Origin: Mesorhizobium zhangyense
GTDB lineage: Bacteria; Pseudomonadota; Alphaproteobacteria; Rhizobiales; Rhizobiaceae
DNA: 64,000 nt
NCBI RefSeq assembly: GCF_011045115.1
Contig: NZ_JAAKZG010000006.1
Span: 248,001-312,000 of the forward strand
Direction of reading: 5' to 3'
In this document: piece after piece, positions 45,457 through 55,134 of the stretch
Layout of the letters: every line of letters begins with the position of its first letter
How positions within the stretch are numbered: position 1 is the stretch's first letter
Notes under the pieces: generated by a model
Databases searched by the model: none
Told to the model about the DNA's origin: nothing
What the model saw: only the letters and a program-made list of their open reading frames with translations
Position numbers and translations under genes: made by a program

Positions 45457-46470
45457 ATGACGGCACAGATTCTCTCAGCGGTTTTTACCATCATCATCGG
45501 CGTCGGCGGCTGTGTCGTCTATTTCTGGACCGCAAACCGACTCCTCGATGTTATCTTTCCCTCGCGCGGTGTGTCGGGCGCGGCTGCCATCGATAACCTT
45601 CGCCGGCAGGGCTATATCCGGCCATGGCTGTTCGTTGGCCCGGCGATGCTCATTCTCGCCGTCTACCTGATCTATCCGGTTGTCGCGACGCTGATCCTCT
45701 CCGTTCACGACCGCACCGGGCAGAACTTCGTCGGCATGGCGAATTACAGCTGGGCCTTCGGCGACCGGGAGTTCCTGCAGGCTATCTTCAACAACATCCT
45801 CTGGCTTGCCGTCGTGCCAGCCGCCTGCACCTTCCTCGGCCTCATCATCGCGGTGCTGACCGACAAGATCTGGTGGGGCAACATCGCCAAGAGCCTGGTC
45901 TTCGCACCGCTCGCCATCTCCTTCGTCGGCGCCAGCGTCATCTGGAAATTCGTCTACGAGTATCGCGGCGAGGGCCAGGCGCAGATCGGCATCCTCAATG
46001 CCATCGTCCAGTATTTCGGCGGTAATCCGCAGGTCTGGATATCGACGCCGTTCTGGAACAACTTCTTCCTGATGGTCATCCTGATCTGGATCCAGACAGG
46101 CTTTGCCATGGTCATCCTGTCATCGGCGCTGCGCGGCATTCCTGACGAGACCATCGAGGCGGCGACCATCGACGGCGCCAGCGGCTTCCAGATTTTCTGG
46201 AAGATCATGATCCCTCAGATATGGGGCACCATCGCCGTGGTGTGGACGACCATCACCATCCTCGTGCTGAAGGTCTTCGACATCGTCCTGACCATGACCA
46301 ACGGCCAGTGGAATTCCAACACGCTGGCCAATCTGATGTTCGACTGGATGTTCCGCGGCGGCGGTGATTTTGGCCGCGGTGCGGCAATCGCCGTCATCAT
46401 CATGCTGGCCGTCGTTCCGATCATGATCTGGAACATTCGTCAGGCAAATCGCGAAGGCGGAGGACACTGA
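45457..46470 (+). CDS. aglF: Alpha-glucoside ABC transporter permease
   Basis: 337 aa, MalF type, with an extra N-terminal helix (ILSAVFTIIIGVGGCVVYF) before the six of the core. EAATIDGASGFQIFWKIMIPQIWG is the EAA loop. It starts after GGGGAACACTCCC. The stop is one base before aglG. Forms the channel with AglG. Confidence 0.93.
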   Translation: MTAQILSAVFTIIIGVGGCVVYFWTANRLLDVIFPSRGVSGAAAIDNLRRQGYIRPWLFVGPAMLILAVYLIYPVVATLILSVHDRTGQNFVGMANYSWAFGDREFLQAIFNNILWLAVVPAACTFLGLIIAVLTDKIWWGNIAKSLVFAPLAISFVGASVIWKFVYEYRGEGQAQIGILNAIVQYFGGNPQVWISTPFWNNFFLMVILIWIQTGFAMVILSSALRGIPDETIEAATIDGASGFQIFWKIMIPQIWGTIAVVWTTITILVLKVFDIVLTMTNGQWNSNTLANLMFDWMFRGGGDFGRGAAIAVIIMLAVVPIMIWNIRQANREGGGH

Positions 46471-46471
46471 G

Positions 46472-47626
46472 ATGGCCAGCTCCACCGGAAAATCCTTCCT
46501 CGGCCGCTTCGGCGTCCACATTGCGGTTCTGATCTTCGTCGCGATCTGGACGATCCCGACGCTCGGCATCCTCGTCAGCTCGCTGCGCGACAAGAACCAG
46601 CTCGCAGTCACCGGCTGGTGGACGGCGCTGGTCACCTCCTCCCAGAACGACGATGGACGGCTGGGCACTGCCGCCGACCAGGTCGAGAAGGACGGCAAGT
46701 TCCTGATTATGGGCAATCTGCTCAAGGCCGGCGACAACCGCACGATCAGCGCGTTCGGCATCAAGTCGCAAGCCCCCACCGAGTTTGCCGCGGGTGCCGT
46801 TGCCGACCTCGGCGATGGCGTGACGCTCCAGGTCAATGACGACGGCTTCTACGTGCAATCCTCGCCGGTCGCCTTCGAGGGCGATCGCGGCCGCCGCATC
46901 TATTTCGCCTCCTCGATGCCGCCGCGCTTCACCACCGACAACTATCAAACGGTGCTGTTTTCGGAAGGCATCGGGCGCTCCTTCATCAACTCGCTGACGG
47001 TGACTATACCGGCCACCATCATCCCGATCCTGATCGCGGCCTTTGCGGCCTATGCGCTGGCCTGGATGCGCTTTCCCGGCCGTGCGCTGCTGATCGCCAC
47101 CATCATCGGCCTGCTCGTCGTTCCGTTGCAGATGTCGCTGATCCCGCTGCTCAAGCTCTATAATGGCGTCGGCCTGTTCTTCGGCGTGCCGGCAAAAACC
47201 TATCTCGGCATCTGGCTGGCGCATACCGGCTTCGGCCTGCCCTTCGCCATCTACCTCCTCAGAAGCTACATCGCCGGCCTGCCGCGCGAGATCATGGAAT
47301 CGGCGCGCATCGACGGCGCCAGCGATTTCGAGATCTTCATCAAGATCGTGCTGCCGCTGTCCTTCCCGGTGCTCGCCTCCTTCGCCATCTTCCAGTTCCT
47401 CTGGGTCTGGAACGACCTTCTGGTGGCGATGGTGTTCCTCGGCTCCGGCTCGGACCAGCTCGTGCTCACGGGAAAACTCAATGCCCTGCTCGGCTCGCGC
47501 GGTGGCAACTGGGAAATCCTTACCACCTCGGCCTTTGTCACCATTCTGGTTCCGCTGGCCGTGTTCTTCTCGCTTCAACGTTATTTCGTCCGCGGCCTGC
47601 TCGCGGGCTCCGTCAAAGGAGGCTGA
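46472..47626 (+). CDS. aglG: Alpha-glucoside ABC transporter permease with large periplasmic insert
   Basis: 384 aa, about 100 more than a usual MalG permease. The extra part is a soluble segment (about residues 45-160) between the first helix and the second (SFINSLTVTIPATIIPILIAA), as known for AglG. ESARIDGASDFEIFIKIVLPL is the EAA loop. A long antisense frame lies opposite but is not credible. Confidence 0.92.
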   Translation: MASSTGKSFLGRFGVHIAVLIFVAIWTIPTLGILVSSLRDKNQLAVTGWWTALVTSSQNDDGRLGTAADQVEKDGKFLIMGNLLKAGDNRTISAFGIKSQAPTEFAAGAVADLGDGVTLQVNDDGFYVQSSPVAFEGDRGRRIYFASSMPPRFTTDNYQTVLFSEGIGRSFINSLTVTIPATIIPILIAAFAAYALAWMRFPGRALLIATIIGLLVVPLQMSLIPLLKLYNGVGLFFGVPAKTYLGIWLAHTGFGLPFAIYLLRSYIAGLPREIMESARIDGASDFEIFIKIVLPLSFPVLASFAIFQFLWVWNDLLVAMVFLGSGSDQLVLTGKLNALLGSRGGNWEILTTSAFVTILVPLAVFFSLQRYFVRGLLAGSVKGG

Positions 47627-47632
47627 CCGCCC

Positions 47633-49297
47633 ATGCATGCTGCACGCATAATCGAACATCCTGAACCGGCGGTCGACCGCGACTGGTGGCGTGGCGCGGT
47701 GATCTACCAGATCTATCCGCGCAGCTACCAGGACTCGAACGGCGACGGCATCGGCGACCTGAAAGGCATCATCCAGCGCCTGCCCTATATCGCCGGGCTC
47801 GGCGTCGACGCGATCTGGATTTCGCCTTTCTTCAAGTCGCCGATGAAGGATTTCGGCTATGACGTGTCGGACTATTGCGACGTCGACCCGATGTTCGGCA
47901 CGCTGGCCGATTTCGACGCGATGATTGCCGAGGCGCACCGGCTGGGCCTCAAGGTGATGATCGACCAGGTCATCTCGCACACTGCCGACGAGCACCCATG
48001 GTTCAGGGAAAGCCGCGCCTCGCGCACCAACCCGAAGGCCGACTGGTTCGTCTGGGCCGACGCCAAGCCCGACGGCACGCCACCGAACAACTGGCTGTCG
48101 ATCTTCGGCGGCTCGGCCTGGCAGTGGGACGCGCGGCGTCTGCAATATTACCTGCACAATTTCCTGGCCGAGCAGCCGGATCTCAACTTCCATAACGTCG
48201 AGGTTCAGGACGCTGTGCTCGACGCCACCCGCTTCTGGCTGGAGCGCGGCGTCGATGGCTTCCGCCTCGATACGATCAATTTCTATTTCCACTCGGCCGG
48301 TCTCGAAGACAATCCGCCGCTGCCGAAGGAACAGCGCAACGATTCCATCGCGCCGGCAGTCAATCCCTACAACTACCAGGACCATCTCTACGACAAGAGC
48401 CAGTCCGACAATCTCGGCTTCCTTGAGCGTTTCCGAGCTCTGCTGGACGAATATCCGGCGGCTGCCGCAGTCGGCGAAGTGGGCGATGCACAGCGCGGCC
48501 TCGACATCGTTGCCGCCTACACCGCCGGCGATAACCGCGTGCAGATGTGCTACGCCTTTGACTTCCTCGCACCGGAAAAGATCACCGCTGCCCGCGTGCG
48601 GACCGTGCTGGAAACATTCGGCGACGTCGCCAGCGACGGCTGGTCGTGCTGGGCCTTCTCCAACCACGACGTGATGCGCCATGCCTCGCGCTGGGGCGGG
48701 GGCGAGGCCGACCGCACCGCCTATCTGAAAGTGCTCTCGGCTCTGCTTATGTCGCTGCGCGGCTCGGTCTGCATCTATCAGGGCGAGGAGCTGGGCCTTG
48801 GCGAAGCCGATCTCGCTTTCGAGGATCTGCAGGACCCCTACGGCATCCGCTTCTGGCCTGAATTCAAGGGCCGCGACGGTTGCCGCACGCCGATGGTGTG
48901 GGACGGAAGTGCTGCCAATGGCGGGTTCTCGACCGCGAAGCCATGGCTGCCGGTGTCGAAGGACCATCTGCCGCTGTCGGTTAGCAACCAGCAGGGCGAC
49001 GAAGCATCCCTGCTTGAGCACTACCGGCGCTTCCTCGACTTCCGCCGCACGCATCCTGCTTTGACCAAGGGCGACATTTCCTTCCTTGCGGCAGATGGCG
49101 ATGCGGTTGCCTTTACCCGCCGCGAGGGCAACGAGGAGATCGTCTGCGCCTTCAATCTCGGCTCGGCGCCTGCGGTGATCGATCTTGGTGGGAACGGCAC
49201 GGCGCAGCCGCTGTCGGGTCATGGATTTTCGGGAAATGCCGGCGCCGGCGCGATCCGGCTTGGAGCTTATGAAGCCTGGTTCGGGCGTCTCGCCTGA
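47633..49297 (+). CDS. aglA: Alpha-glucosidase, GH13
   Basis: 554 aa cytoplasmic enzyme cleaving imported alpha-glucosides. GH13 marks: WWRGAVIYQIYPRSYQDSNGDGIGDL, MIDQVISHTADEHPWF, nucleophile Asp213 in GVDGFRLDTIN, acid/base Glu282 in VGEVGD and stabilising Asp346 in FSNHDVMR. The C-terminal beta domain follows DLGGNGTAQPLSG. No signal peptide. Starts six bases after aglG; part of the agl operon. Confidence 0.95.
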   Translation: MHAARIIEHPEPAVDRDWWRGAVIYQIYPRSYQDSNGDGIGDLKGIIQRLPYIAGLGVDAIWISPFFKSPMKDFGYDVSDYCDVDPMFGTLADFDAMIAEAHRLGLKVMIDQVISHTADEHPWFRESRASRTNPKADWFVWADAKPDGTPPNNWLSIFGGSAWQWDARRLQYYLHNFLAEQPDLNFHNVEVQDAVLDATRFWLERGVDGFRLDTINFYFHSAGLEDNPPLPKEQRNDSIAPAVNPYNYQDHLYDKSQSDNLGFLERFRALLDEYPAAAAVGEVGDAQRGLDIVAAYTAGDNRVQMCYAFDFLAPEKITAARVRTVLETFGDVASDGWSCWAFSNHDVMRHASRWGGGEADRTAYLKVLSALLMSLRGSVCIYQGEELGLGEADLAFEDLQDPYGIRFWPEFKGRDGCRTPMVWDGSAANGGFSTAKPWLPVSKDHLPLSVSNQQGDEASLLEHYRRFLDFRRTHPALTKGDISFLAADGDAVAFTRREGNEEIVCAFNLGSAPAVIDLGGNGTAQPLSGHGFSGNAGAGAIRLGAYEAWFGRLA

Positions 49298-49327
49298 TCG
49301 GGGAACAAAGGAAATCGGGAGGATATT

Positions 49328-50440
49328 ATGGCCGATCTCACATTGACCAGCGTCAAGAAAGCATATGGCAACCTCAACATCCTGCACGGCATCGATCTCG
49401 ACATAAAGTCCGGCGAGTTCATCGTCTTCGTCGGACCGTCGGGCTGCGGAAAGTCGACGCTTCTGCGCACCATCGCCGGGCTGGAGGAAATCACCGGCGG
49501 CACGCTTGAGATCGCCGGCGAGAAGGTCAACGACGTGCCGCCATCAAAGCGCGGCATCGCCATGGTGTTCCAGTCCTATGCGCTCTATCCGCATATGACC
49601 GTCTACGACAACATGGCTTTCAGCATGAGGATCGGCCGCGAAAACAAGACCGAGATCGACCGGCGCGTGCGGCAGGCAGCCGAAATCCTGCAGCTCACCA
49701 AATATCTCGAACGCCTGCCCAAGGCGCTTTCCGGCGGACAACGCCAGCGCGTCGCCATCGGCCGCGCCATCGTGCGCAATCCGAAGGTGTTCCTGTTCGA
49801 TGAGCCGCTGTCCAACCTCGACGCAGCCCTCCGGGTCGCGACCCGCATCGAGATTGCAAAGCTCAAGGAGAGCATGCCGGAAACGACGATGATCTACGTC
49901 ACCCACGATCAGGTCGAGGCGATGACGCTGGCCAATCGCATCGTTGTACTGAAGGACGGCCGCATCGAGCAGGTCGGCTCGCCGATGGAGCTTTACCGGC
50001 ATCCCGGCAACCTGTTCGTCGCCCAGTTCATCGGCTCGCCGGCTATGAACATCTTGCCGGCAACGATCGAGAAGACGGGCCAGCCGACGATCGTCAGCCA
50101 CGTCGGCGGACACAACGTGTCCGTTCCCGTGGCAACGCCGGCAGACGCCGCAGGCACCAAGGTCAGTTTCGGCGTGCGCCCGGAAGACCTCAACATCGCG
50201 ACAGGCAAGGATTTTCTCTTCGAGGGCGTCGTCGATTACATCGAACAGCTCGGTGAGGTGCAGATGGCCTATATCCAGGTCGGCCGCGTCACCGAACCAT
50301 TGGTGGCAAAGCTGCCCGGCAATGCCGAGATCCAGCGCGGCGGCGTCTTGCGGCTGACCGCCGATCCCGGCGACCTGCATATCTTCGATGCCGATGGACG
50401 CTCCTTCGCGCGCGACCGCCTGGCTGCGAAAGCGGCCTGA
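49328..50440 (+). CDS. aglK: Alpha-glucoside ABC transporter ATPase
   Basis: 370 aa. Walker [72 protein letters not shown]; the C-terminal regulatory region contains VRPEDLNIATGKD. MalK/UgpC group. GGGAGGATATT is the ribosome site. Ends the operon before a strong terminator. Confidence 0.94.
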   Translation: MADLTLTSVKKAYGNLNILHGIDLDIKSGEFIVFVGPSGCGKSTLLRTIAGLEEITGGTLEIAGEKVNDVPPSKRGIAMVFQSYALYPHMTVYDNMAFSMRIGRENKTEIDRRVRQAAEILQLTKYLERLPKALSGGQRQRVAIGRAIVRNPKVFLFDEPLSNLDAALRVATRIEIAKLKESMPETTMIYVTHDQVEAMTLANRIVVLKDGRIEQVGSPMELYRHPGNLFVAQFIGSPAMNILPATIEKTGQPTIVSHVGGHNVSVPVATPADAAGTKVSFGVRPEDLNIATGKDFLFEGVVDYIEQLGEVQMAYIQVGRVTEPLVAKLPGNAEIQRGGVLRLTADPGDLHIFDADGRSFARDRLAAKAA

Positions 50441-50458
50441 TCCCAAGACGCGCATGGC

Positions 50459-50490
50459 AACGGCGGGGTTTTGCCCCGCCGTTGTTGTGT
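50459..50490 (+). terminator. Rho-independent terminator of the agl operon
   Basis: AACGGCGGGG (50459-50468) pairs with CCCCGCCGTT (50474-50483) followed by GTTGTGT. It lies 19 bp after aglK and 30 bp from the convergent sitD stop, so it may serve both. Confidence 0.75.
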
Positions 50491-50519
50491 CAGCAAAACT
50501 GGATTGTGCGGCGGATAGT

Positions 50520-51371
50520 TCATCCCGCTCCCGCATCCACCTGCCTGCGTTCGGCGCGGGCAGTTTTCCAGCGCGAATAGATGAAGGCCGCAACGAAGGC
50601 GATGCTCATCAGGAGCACGATGGTCGGGGCCGGTGCGCTGTCGATGAAGAAGCTGAGATAGACGCCGAGGAAGGACGCCGTCACCGCGATAATGACGGAG
50701 ACGAGCATCATCCGCGAAAACCTGTCGGTCAGCAGGAAAGCGATGGCGCCTGGCGCGATCAGCATGGCGATGGCTAGGATGATGCCGACAGCCTTCAGCG
50801 CCCCGACGATGGTCAGCGACAGGATCGCCAGCAGCCCGTAATGCAGTAATCTCACCGGCAGGCCGATCGCCTGCGCATGCTGCGGGTCGAAAGCGTGCAG
50901 CAGCAGGTCGCGTCCGAATATGCCGATGGTGCCTACAGTAATCACCGCGATGATGCCGGTTTGCACGACATCGCCCCAGGTGACGCCGAGTATGTCGCCG
51001 AACAATATGTGGTCGAGGTGAACGTCGGTCTGGATCTTGGTGTAGAGCACGATGCCGAGGCCGAACATGCCGGAAAAGACGATGCCCATGACCGTGTCTT
51101 CCTTGACCCGGCTGTTCTCCTTCAGGAAGCCGGTGGCGAGCGCGCAGACCATGCCGGCGGCGAAAGCGCCGATGGCGAGCGGGATGCCAGCGATATAGGC
51201 CAGTACGACGCCGGGCAGCACCGCATGGCTGATGGCATCGCCCATCAGCGACCAGCCCTTCAGCACCAGAAACGCCGACAGCATGGCCATGGGGATGGCA
51301 ACGAGCACGGCGATAACGAAGGCCTGCTGCATGAAGGGGAATGCGAAGGGCATGAGAAGGGTTTCGGTCAT
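50520..51371 (-). CDS. sitD: Manganese/iron ABC transporter permease
   Basis: 283 aa, about eight helices, ABC-3 family. MAMLSAFLVLKGWSLMGDAISHAVLPGVVLAYI and IAMLIAPGAIAFLLTDRF are the family signatures. Start ATG 51371 overlaps the sitC stop by four bases. Works with SitC, SitB and SitA to import Mn(II), possibly Fe(II). Confidence 0.92.
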   Translation of the reverse strand: MTETLLMPFAFPFMQQAFVIAVLVAIPMAMLSAFLVLKGWSLMGDAISHAVLPGVVLAYIAGIPLAIGAFAAGMVCALATGFLKENSRVKEDTVMGIVFSGMFGLGIVLYTKIQTDVHLDHILFGDILGVTWGDVVQTGIIAVITVGTIGIFGRDLLLHAFDPQHAQAIGLPVRLLHYGLLAILSLTIVGALKAVGIILAIAMLIAPGAIAFLLTDRFSRMMLVSVIIAVTASFLGVYLSFFIDSAPAPTIVLLMSIAFVAAFIYSRWKTARAERRQVDAGAG

Positions 51372-52228
51372 ACCCCCGCCTCCAGCGCTTCGCGCGCCTT
51401 GCGCCGCGCCGCCAGCATGCCGTGTTTGGGGGCAAAGACGAAGGCGGTGAGGAAGATCAGCGTCTGCAGCACGACGATGATGCCGCCGGTCGCGCCGTCG
51501 AGAAAATAGCTGGCATAGGCGCCGACGAAGCTCGTGGCAGCACCTATGGCAACGCTGGTGGCGATCAGCCGTGGAAACCGGTCGGTGAGCAGATAGGCCG
51601 TCGCACCGGGCGTCACCACCATGGCGATGACGAGGAATGCGCCGACCGTCTGCAAGGCAGCAACCGTAGAGGCCGAAAGCAGCGTGAAGAACAGCACCTT
51701 CAGCCAGTCCGGGTTGAGACCGATGGAGCGGGCATGGTTCTCGTCGAAAAAGGCGACCATCAGGTCCTTCCATTTCGCCAGCAGGATCGCGAGCGACACG
51801 CCACCGATGATGACGAGCTGCAACGTATCGCTTGGCGTGATGGCGAGGATGTTGCCGAGCACGATGGTCTGGATGTTCACCGATGCCGGCGACAGCGAGA
51901 TCATGAACAGGCCAAGGCCGAAGAAGGAGGTGAAGATCAGGCCGATGATCGCGTCCTCCTTCAGCTTGGTACGCTGGTTGAGGAACAGCATGGCTGCAGC
52001 CGCAAGCCCGCCGGAGAGAAACGCGCCAAGCGCGAAGGGCAGGCCGAGCATATAAGCACCGGCCACGCCCGGCACGATGGAGTGCGAGAGCGCGTCCCCG
52101 ATCAGCGACCAGCCTTTCAGCATGAGATAGGCCGAGAGAAAGGCGCAGACGCCGCCAACCAGTGCCGACACCCACATGGCATTGACCATGTAGCCATAGC
52201 CGAAGGGTTCGAGGAGCGTTGCGATCAT
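51368..52228 (-). CDS. sitC: Manganese/iron ABC transporter permease
   Basis: 286 aa ABC-3 permease paralogous to Sit[40 protein letters not shown] and [22 protein letters not shown]. Overlaps sitB (52225-52228) and sitD. The C-terminal tail ([19 protein letters not shown]) is cytoplasmic and basic. Confidence 0.92.
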   Translation of the reverse strand: MIATLLEPFGYGYMVNAMWVSALVGGVCAFLSAYLMLKGWSLIGDALSHSIVPGVAGAYMLGLPFALGAFLSGGLAAAAMLFLNQRTKLKEDAIIGLIFTSFFGLGLFMISLSPASVNIQTIVLGNILAITPSDTLQLVIIGGVSLAILLAKWKDLMVAFFDENHARSIGLNPDWLKVLFFTLLSASTVAALQTVGAFLVIAMVVTPGATAYLLTDRFPRLIATSVAIGAATSFVGAYASYFLDGATGGIIVVLQTLIFLTAFVFAPKHGMLAARRKAREALEAGV

Positions 52229-53142
52229 TTCTCCGCACCTGTTTCTTCGGGAACGGCAGCATCGCGCGGGTCTTCGCCGTCGCCATAGATGACGAAGGGG
52301 CGCTCGTCATCGGTCAGCACCGTGACGCGGCGCTTGTCGGCATCGTCATGGAGATCGGCGCCGCCGAGGATGAACTGACGCAGCACGCCGCCGAACGTCT
52401 TTTCGAGATTGGCCTGCGTGAACACCTCCGCAGTCGGTCCGGCGGCAAGCACGGTGCGGTTGATCAGCACGGCGCGGTCGCAGAAGCGTGGCACGCTGCC
52501 GAGATTGTGGGTGGAAACCAGCATCACGCGGCCCTCATCGCGCAGCGCCTGCAACAGCGTGATGATCGCCTCTTCGGTGCGCACGTCGACACCGGTGAAC
52601 GGCTCATCGAGCAGGATGATTTTTCCTTCCTGCGCCAGTGCGCGGGCAAGGAAGACACGCTTCTTCTGGCCGCCGGAAAGCTCGCCGATCTGGCGCTTGC
52701 GGTAGTCGCTCATGCCGACCCGCTCCAGCGCCTCGTCGACGGCCTGCCGGTCGACCGGCCGTGTCATGCGCAGAAAGTTCATGTGGCCGTAGCGGCCCAT
52801 CATCACGACATCCTCGACCAGAACCGGAAAGTTCCAGTCGACATCCTCGCTCTGCGGCACATAGGCAACGGCATTGCGCTTCAGGGCGTAGGCGGCAGGC
52901 TGGCCAAAAATCTCGACCGTGCCGGCGGCCAGCGGCACGAAGCCCATGATCGACTTGAAAAGCGTCGACTTGCCGCTGCCATTGACCCCGACCAGCGCCG
53001 TAATGGTGCCGGTCGGGATGGCGAAGCTCGCATTGCGCAGGGCGGTTTGGCCGTTGCGGTAGGTGACGGTGATGTTGTCGACGCGAAGCCCGCTGCTGTC
53101 TTCTGTCCCGTTGGCTGGGTTCGCCCTGGCTAAAGCATTCAT
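52225..53142 (-). CDS. sitB: Manganese/iron ABC transporter ATPase
   Basis: 305 aa. Walker [32 protein letters not shown], signature [17 protein letters not shown], Walker [16 protein letters not shown], switch VSTHNLGSV. The start is ATG 53142, overlapping the sitA stop (ATGA). A charged C-terminal extension beyond 260 ([17 protein letters not shown]) is seen in rhizobial SitB. Confidence 0.93.
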   Translation of the reverse strand: MNALARANPANGTEDSSGLRVDNITVTYRNGQTALRNASFAIPTGTITALVGVNGSGKSTLFKSIMGFVPLAAGTVEIFGQPAAYALKRNAVAYVPQSEDVDWNFPVLVEDVVMMGRYGHMNFLRMTRPVDRQAVDEALERVGMSDYRKRQIGELSGGQKKRVFLARALAQEGKIILLDEPFTGVDVRTEEAIITLLQALRDEGRVMLVSTHNLGSVPRFCDRAVLINRTVLAAGPTAEVFTQANLEKTFGGVLRQFILGGADLHDDADKRRVTVLTDDERPFVIYGDGEDPRDAAVPEETGAEK

Positions 53143-54038
53143 TTCACGAGTGCTTTCGTGATCGTCTCGGTGGTGACGCGCAGAAGGTCGAGATAGGTCG
53201 GCACCGGGCCGTCTTCGTTGCTCAGCGAGTCGACATAGAGCACGCCGCCATATTTGGCGCCGGTCTCGCGGGCGACCTGCTCGGCGGGCGAGGCCGAGAT
53301 GGTGCTTTCGGAAAACACCGCCGGAATGTTGTTGGCGCGCACGGCGTCGATGACCTTGCGAACCTGCTGCGGCGTGCCCTGCTGGTCGGCATTGATCGGC
53401 CAGAGATAAAGCTCCTTCAGGCCGAAGTCGCGGGCGAGGTAGGAAAACGCGCCCTCGCTGGTGACGAGCCAGCGGCGGTCTTCCGGAATGCTGGCGATCT
53501 CGGCGCGGATCGGCTCGACGGTCGCCTTGATCTTTTCCGAATAGGCGGCAGCGTTTTTCGCATAGGCCTCGGCATTGTCCGGGTCCTGCGCGGCAAAGGC
53601 CTTGCGGATGTTCTCGACATAGATCAGCGCTGCCTCGGGCGACATCCAAGCATGCGGGTTCGGCTTGCCGGTGTAGGGGCCTTCGGCAATGCCCATCGGC
53701 TCGACGCCTTCCGAAACCACGACGCTCGGCACCTCGCTCAGATTGGCAAAGAACTTTTCGAACCACATTTCGAGATTGAGGCCGTTCCACAGGATCAGGT
53801 CGGCCTTCTGCGCCTTGATCATGTCGCCGGGGGTCGGCTGGTAGTTGTGAATCTCGGCATCGGGCTTGGTGATGGATTCGACGGTCGCGGCATCTCCGGC
53901 AACGTTGCGGGCCATATCGGCAATGACGGTGAAGGTGGTGACGACATTCATCTTGTCGGCGGCCTGGGCGCTGCTGGCGGAGATAGCCGCAAGAACCGTG
54001 AGAGATAGTGAAACAAGAAACGCTCGAATGCCTGTCAT
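53139..54038 (-). CDS. sitA: Manganese/iron-binding periplasmic protein
   Basis: 299 aa, cluster A-I metal-binding lipoprotein-like family without the lipobox. Sec signal [20 protein letters not shown] (cleaved near AQA). Metal ligands: His in [13 protein letters not shown], His in [12 protein letters not shown], Glu in FSESTIS and Asp in YVDSLS. First gene of sitABCD, with a Mur-type palindrome upstream. The start ATG 54038 follows AGGATTTTTC. Confidence 0.93.
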   Translation of the reverse strand: MTGIRAFLVSLSLTVLAAISASSAQAADKMNVVTTFTVIADMARNVAGDAATVESITKPDAEIHNYQPTPGDMIKAQKADLILWNGLNLEMWFEKFFANLSEVPSVVVSEGVEPMGIAEGPYTGKPNPHAWMSPEAALIYVENIRKAFAAQDPDNAEAYAKNAAAYSEKIKATVEPIRAEIASIPEDRRWLVTSEGAFSYLARDFGLKELYLWPINADQQGTPQQVRKVIDAVRANNIPAVFSESTISASPAEQVARETGAKYGGVLYVDSLSNEDGPVPTYLDLLRVTTETITKALVK

Positions 54039-54127
54039 GAAAAATCCTGTCGGGTGGAGTTTGGGCGCGCGGAAGCCCCGGCCCTTATGTCTCGAGATAA
54101 AGCACCGTTGCGCAGGTGTCAATGCAA

Positions 54128-54144
54128 TTGCAAATCGTTTGCAA
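54128..54144. promoter_or_regulatory. Candidate Mur/Fur-type box upstream of sitA
   Basis: TTGCAAATCGTTTGCAA is a palindrome (7-3-7) 90 bp before sitA. In alphaproteobacteria the Fur homologue Mur represses sit genes with Mn through sites of this general form. The 301 bp between sitA and the end of pncA (54039-54339) holds only this. Confidence 0.6.
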
Positions 54145-54339
54145 GAAGAATGTGAAATGACAGGCGTCACGCTCCCCCTTGAGGGCATTGCTTACATCCA
54201 ACTGTTTTGGGATTCTTCTGATGCCTGTCGCGAGGGATGGAATGTCCACGTCGCCGGAGCCGGGATTTGCGCAAGACCGGTCGTAAGGATCGAGCGCAAC
54301 GCTATTGCTGCCGCTGATGTGGGCAAAGCGCGCCAGCGC

Positions 54340-54939
54340 TCAAATCAGCTTCACCCCGGCATCCCGCATCTTCCCCGTCATGAGCTCCAGCGTGCCGCCG
54401 AGATCGATGGCGCGGCAAGCATCCAGCCGCACGGTCGTGTCGAACCCCAGTTTCACCGCATCCAGCGCCGAATAGGCCACGCAGAAGTCGGTCGCCAAGC
54501 CGACCAGCGTAATGCTTCCGATGCCGCGTTCCTTCAGATAGCCGCCGAGGCCGGTGGGTGTCTTATGGTCGTTCTCGAAAAACGCCGAATAGCTGTCGAT
54601 CGTCTTGCGGAACCCCTTGCGGATGACGATCTCGGCCCTGGTCCATTCCAGCGCCCCGTGGAACGCCGCGCCGACCGTGCCCTGCATGCAGTGGTCCGGC
54701 CACAGCGTCTGGTCACCATAGGGCATTTTCGTTGTCTCGAAGGGCTGATTGCCGGGATGCTGCGAAGCGAAGCTCGAATGGCCGGCGGGGTGCCAGTCCT
54801 GCGTCAGCACGACATGCTCGAACCGGCCGATCATCTCGTTGATCAGCGGCACGATCTCGTCGCCGCCTGCCACCGCCAGGCTGCCGCCCGGGCAAAAATC
54901 GTTCTGCACGTCGATGACGACAAGCGCTTCTTCCTTCAT
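54340..54939 (-). CDS. pncA: Nicotinamidase
   Basis: 199 aa. Converts nicotinamide to nicotinate and ammonia. Catalytic triad Asp10 (VVIDVQNDF), Lys108 (VIRKGF) and Cys153 (ATDFCVAYS); metal ligands Asp48, His50 in QDWHPAGH and His83 in WPDHC. Normal length. Divergent across 195 bp from a molybdenum-hydroxylase operon that may consume nicotinate; pncB at 33367 gives the alternative salvage fate. Confidence 0.95.
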   Translation of the reverse strand: MKEEALVVIDVQNDFCPGGSLAVAGGDEIVPLINEMIGRFEHVVLTQDWHPAGHSSFASQHPGNQPFETTKMPYGDQTLWPDHCMQGTVGAAFHGALEWTRAEIVIRKGFRKTIDSYSAFFENDHKTPTGLGGYLKERGIGSITLVGLATDFCVAYSALDAVKLGFDTTVRLDACRAIDLGGTLELMTGKMRDAGVKLI

Positions 54940-55058
54940 GTGACCTCCGGCCCGAAAATGATCGCGCTAAGCGTTGTCCGGAAGCTGCCGCGCCGTCAAC
55001 CGGCATTGTGTTGAAAGCTCGAATTCCGGGCACGGTACGACGGCTTACAAACTCCGCT

Positions 55059-55086
55059 TTGACAATTTCCGCGACCTTGATATCAT
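55059..55086 (+). promoter_or_regulatory. Sigma-70 promoter of the molybdenum-hydroxylase operon
   Basis: TTGACA (55059-55064), 16-base spacer, TATCAT (55081-55086), 49 bp before the FAD-subunit start. Confidence 0.65.
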
Positions 55087-55098
55087 TTGCATGCGAAT
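55085..55098. promoter_or_regulatory. Near-perfect palindrome at the promoter, candidate MarR operator
   Basis: ATTTGCATGCGAAT is an inverted repeat with one mismatched pair, overlapping the -10 end and start region, where a MarR repressor (encoded at 62214, last gene of this operon) would act. Inference. Confidence 0.45.
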
Positions 55099-55134
55099 GA
55101 ATTTTCGAGCGCCGGCCACGCCGGGAGGCATTGC

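Noticed and set aside
46421-49387. 988-codon open frame on the minus strand opposite aglG and aglA
   Set aside because: It is a GC-rich antisense frame of clear GH13 and permease genes; the sequence is rich in Arg, Asp, Glu, Gly and His without any domain pattern.
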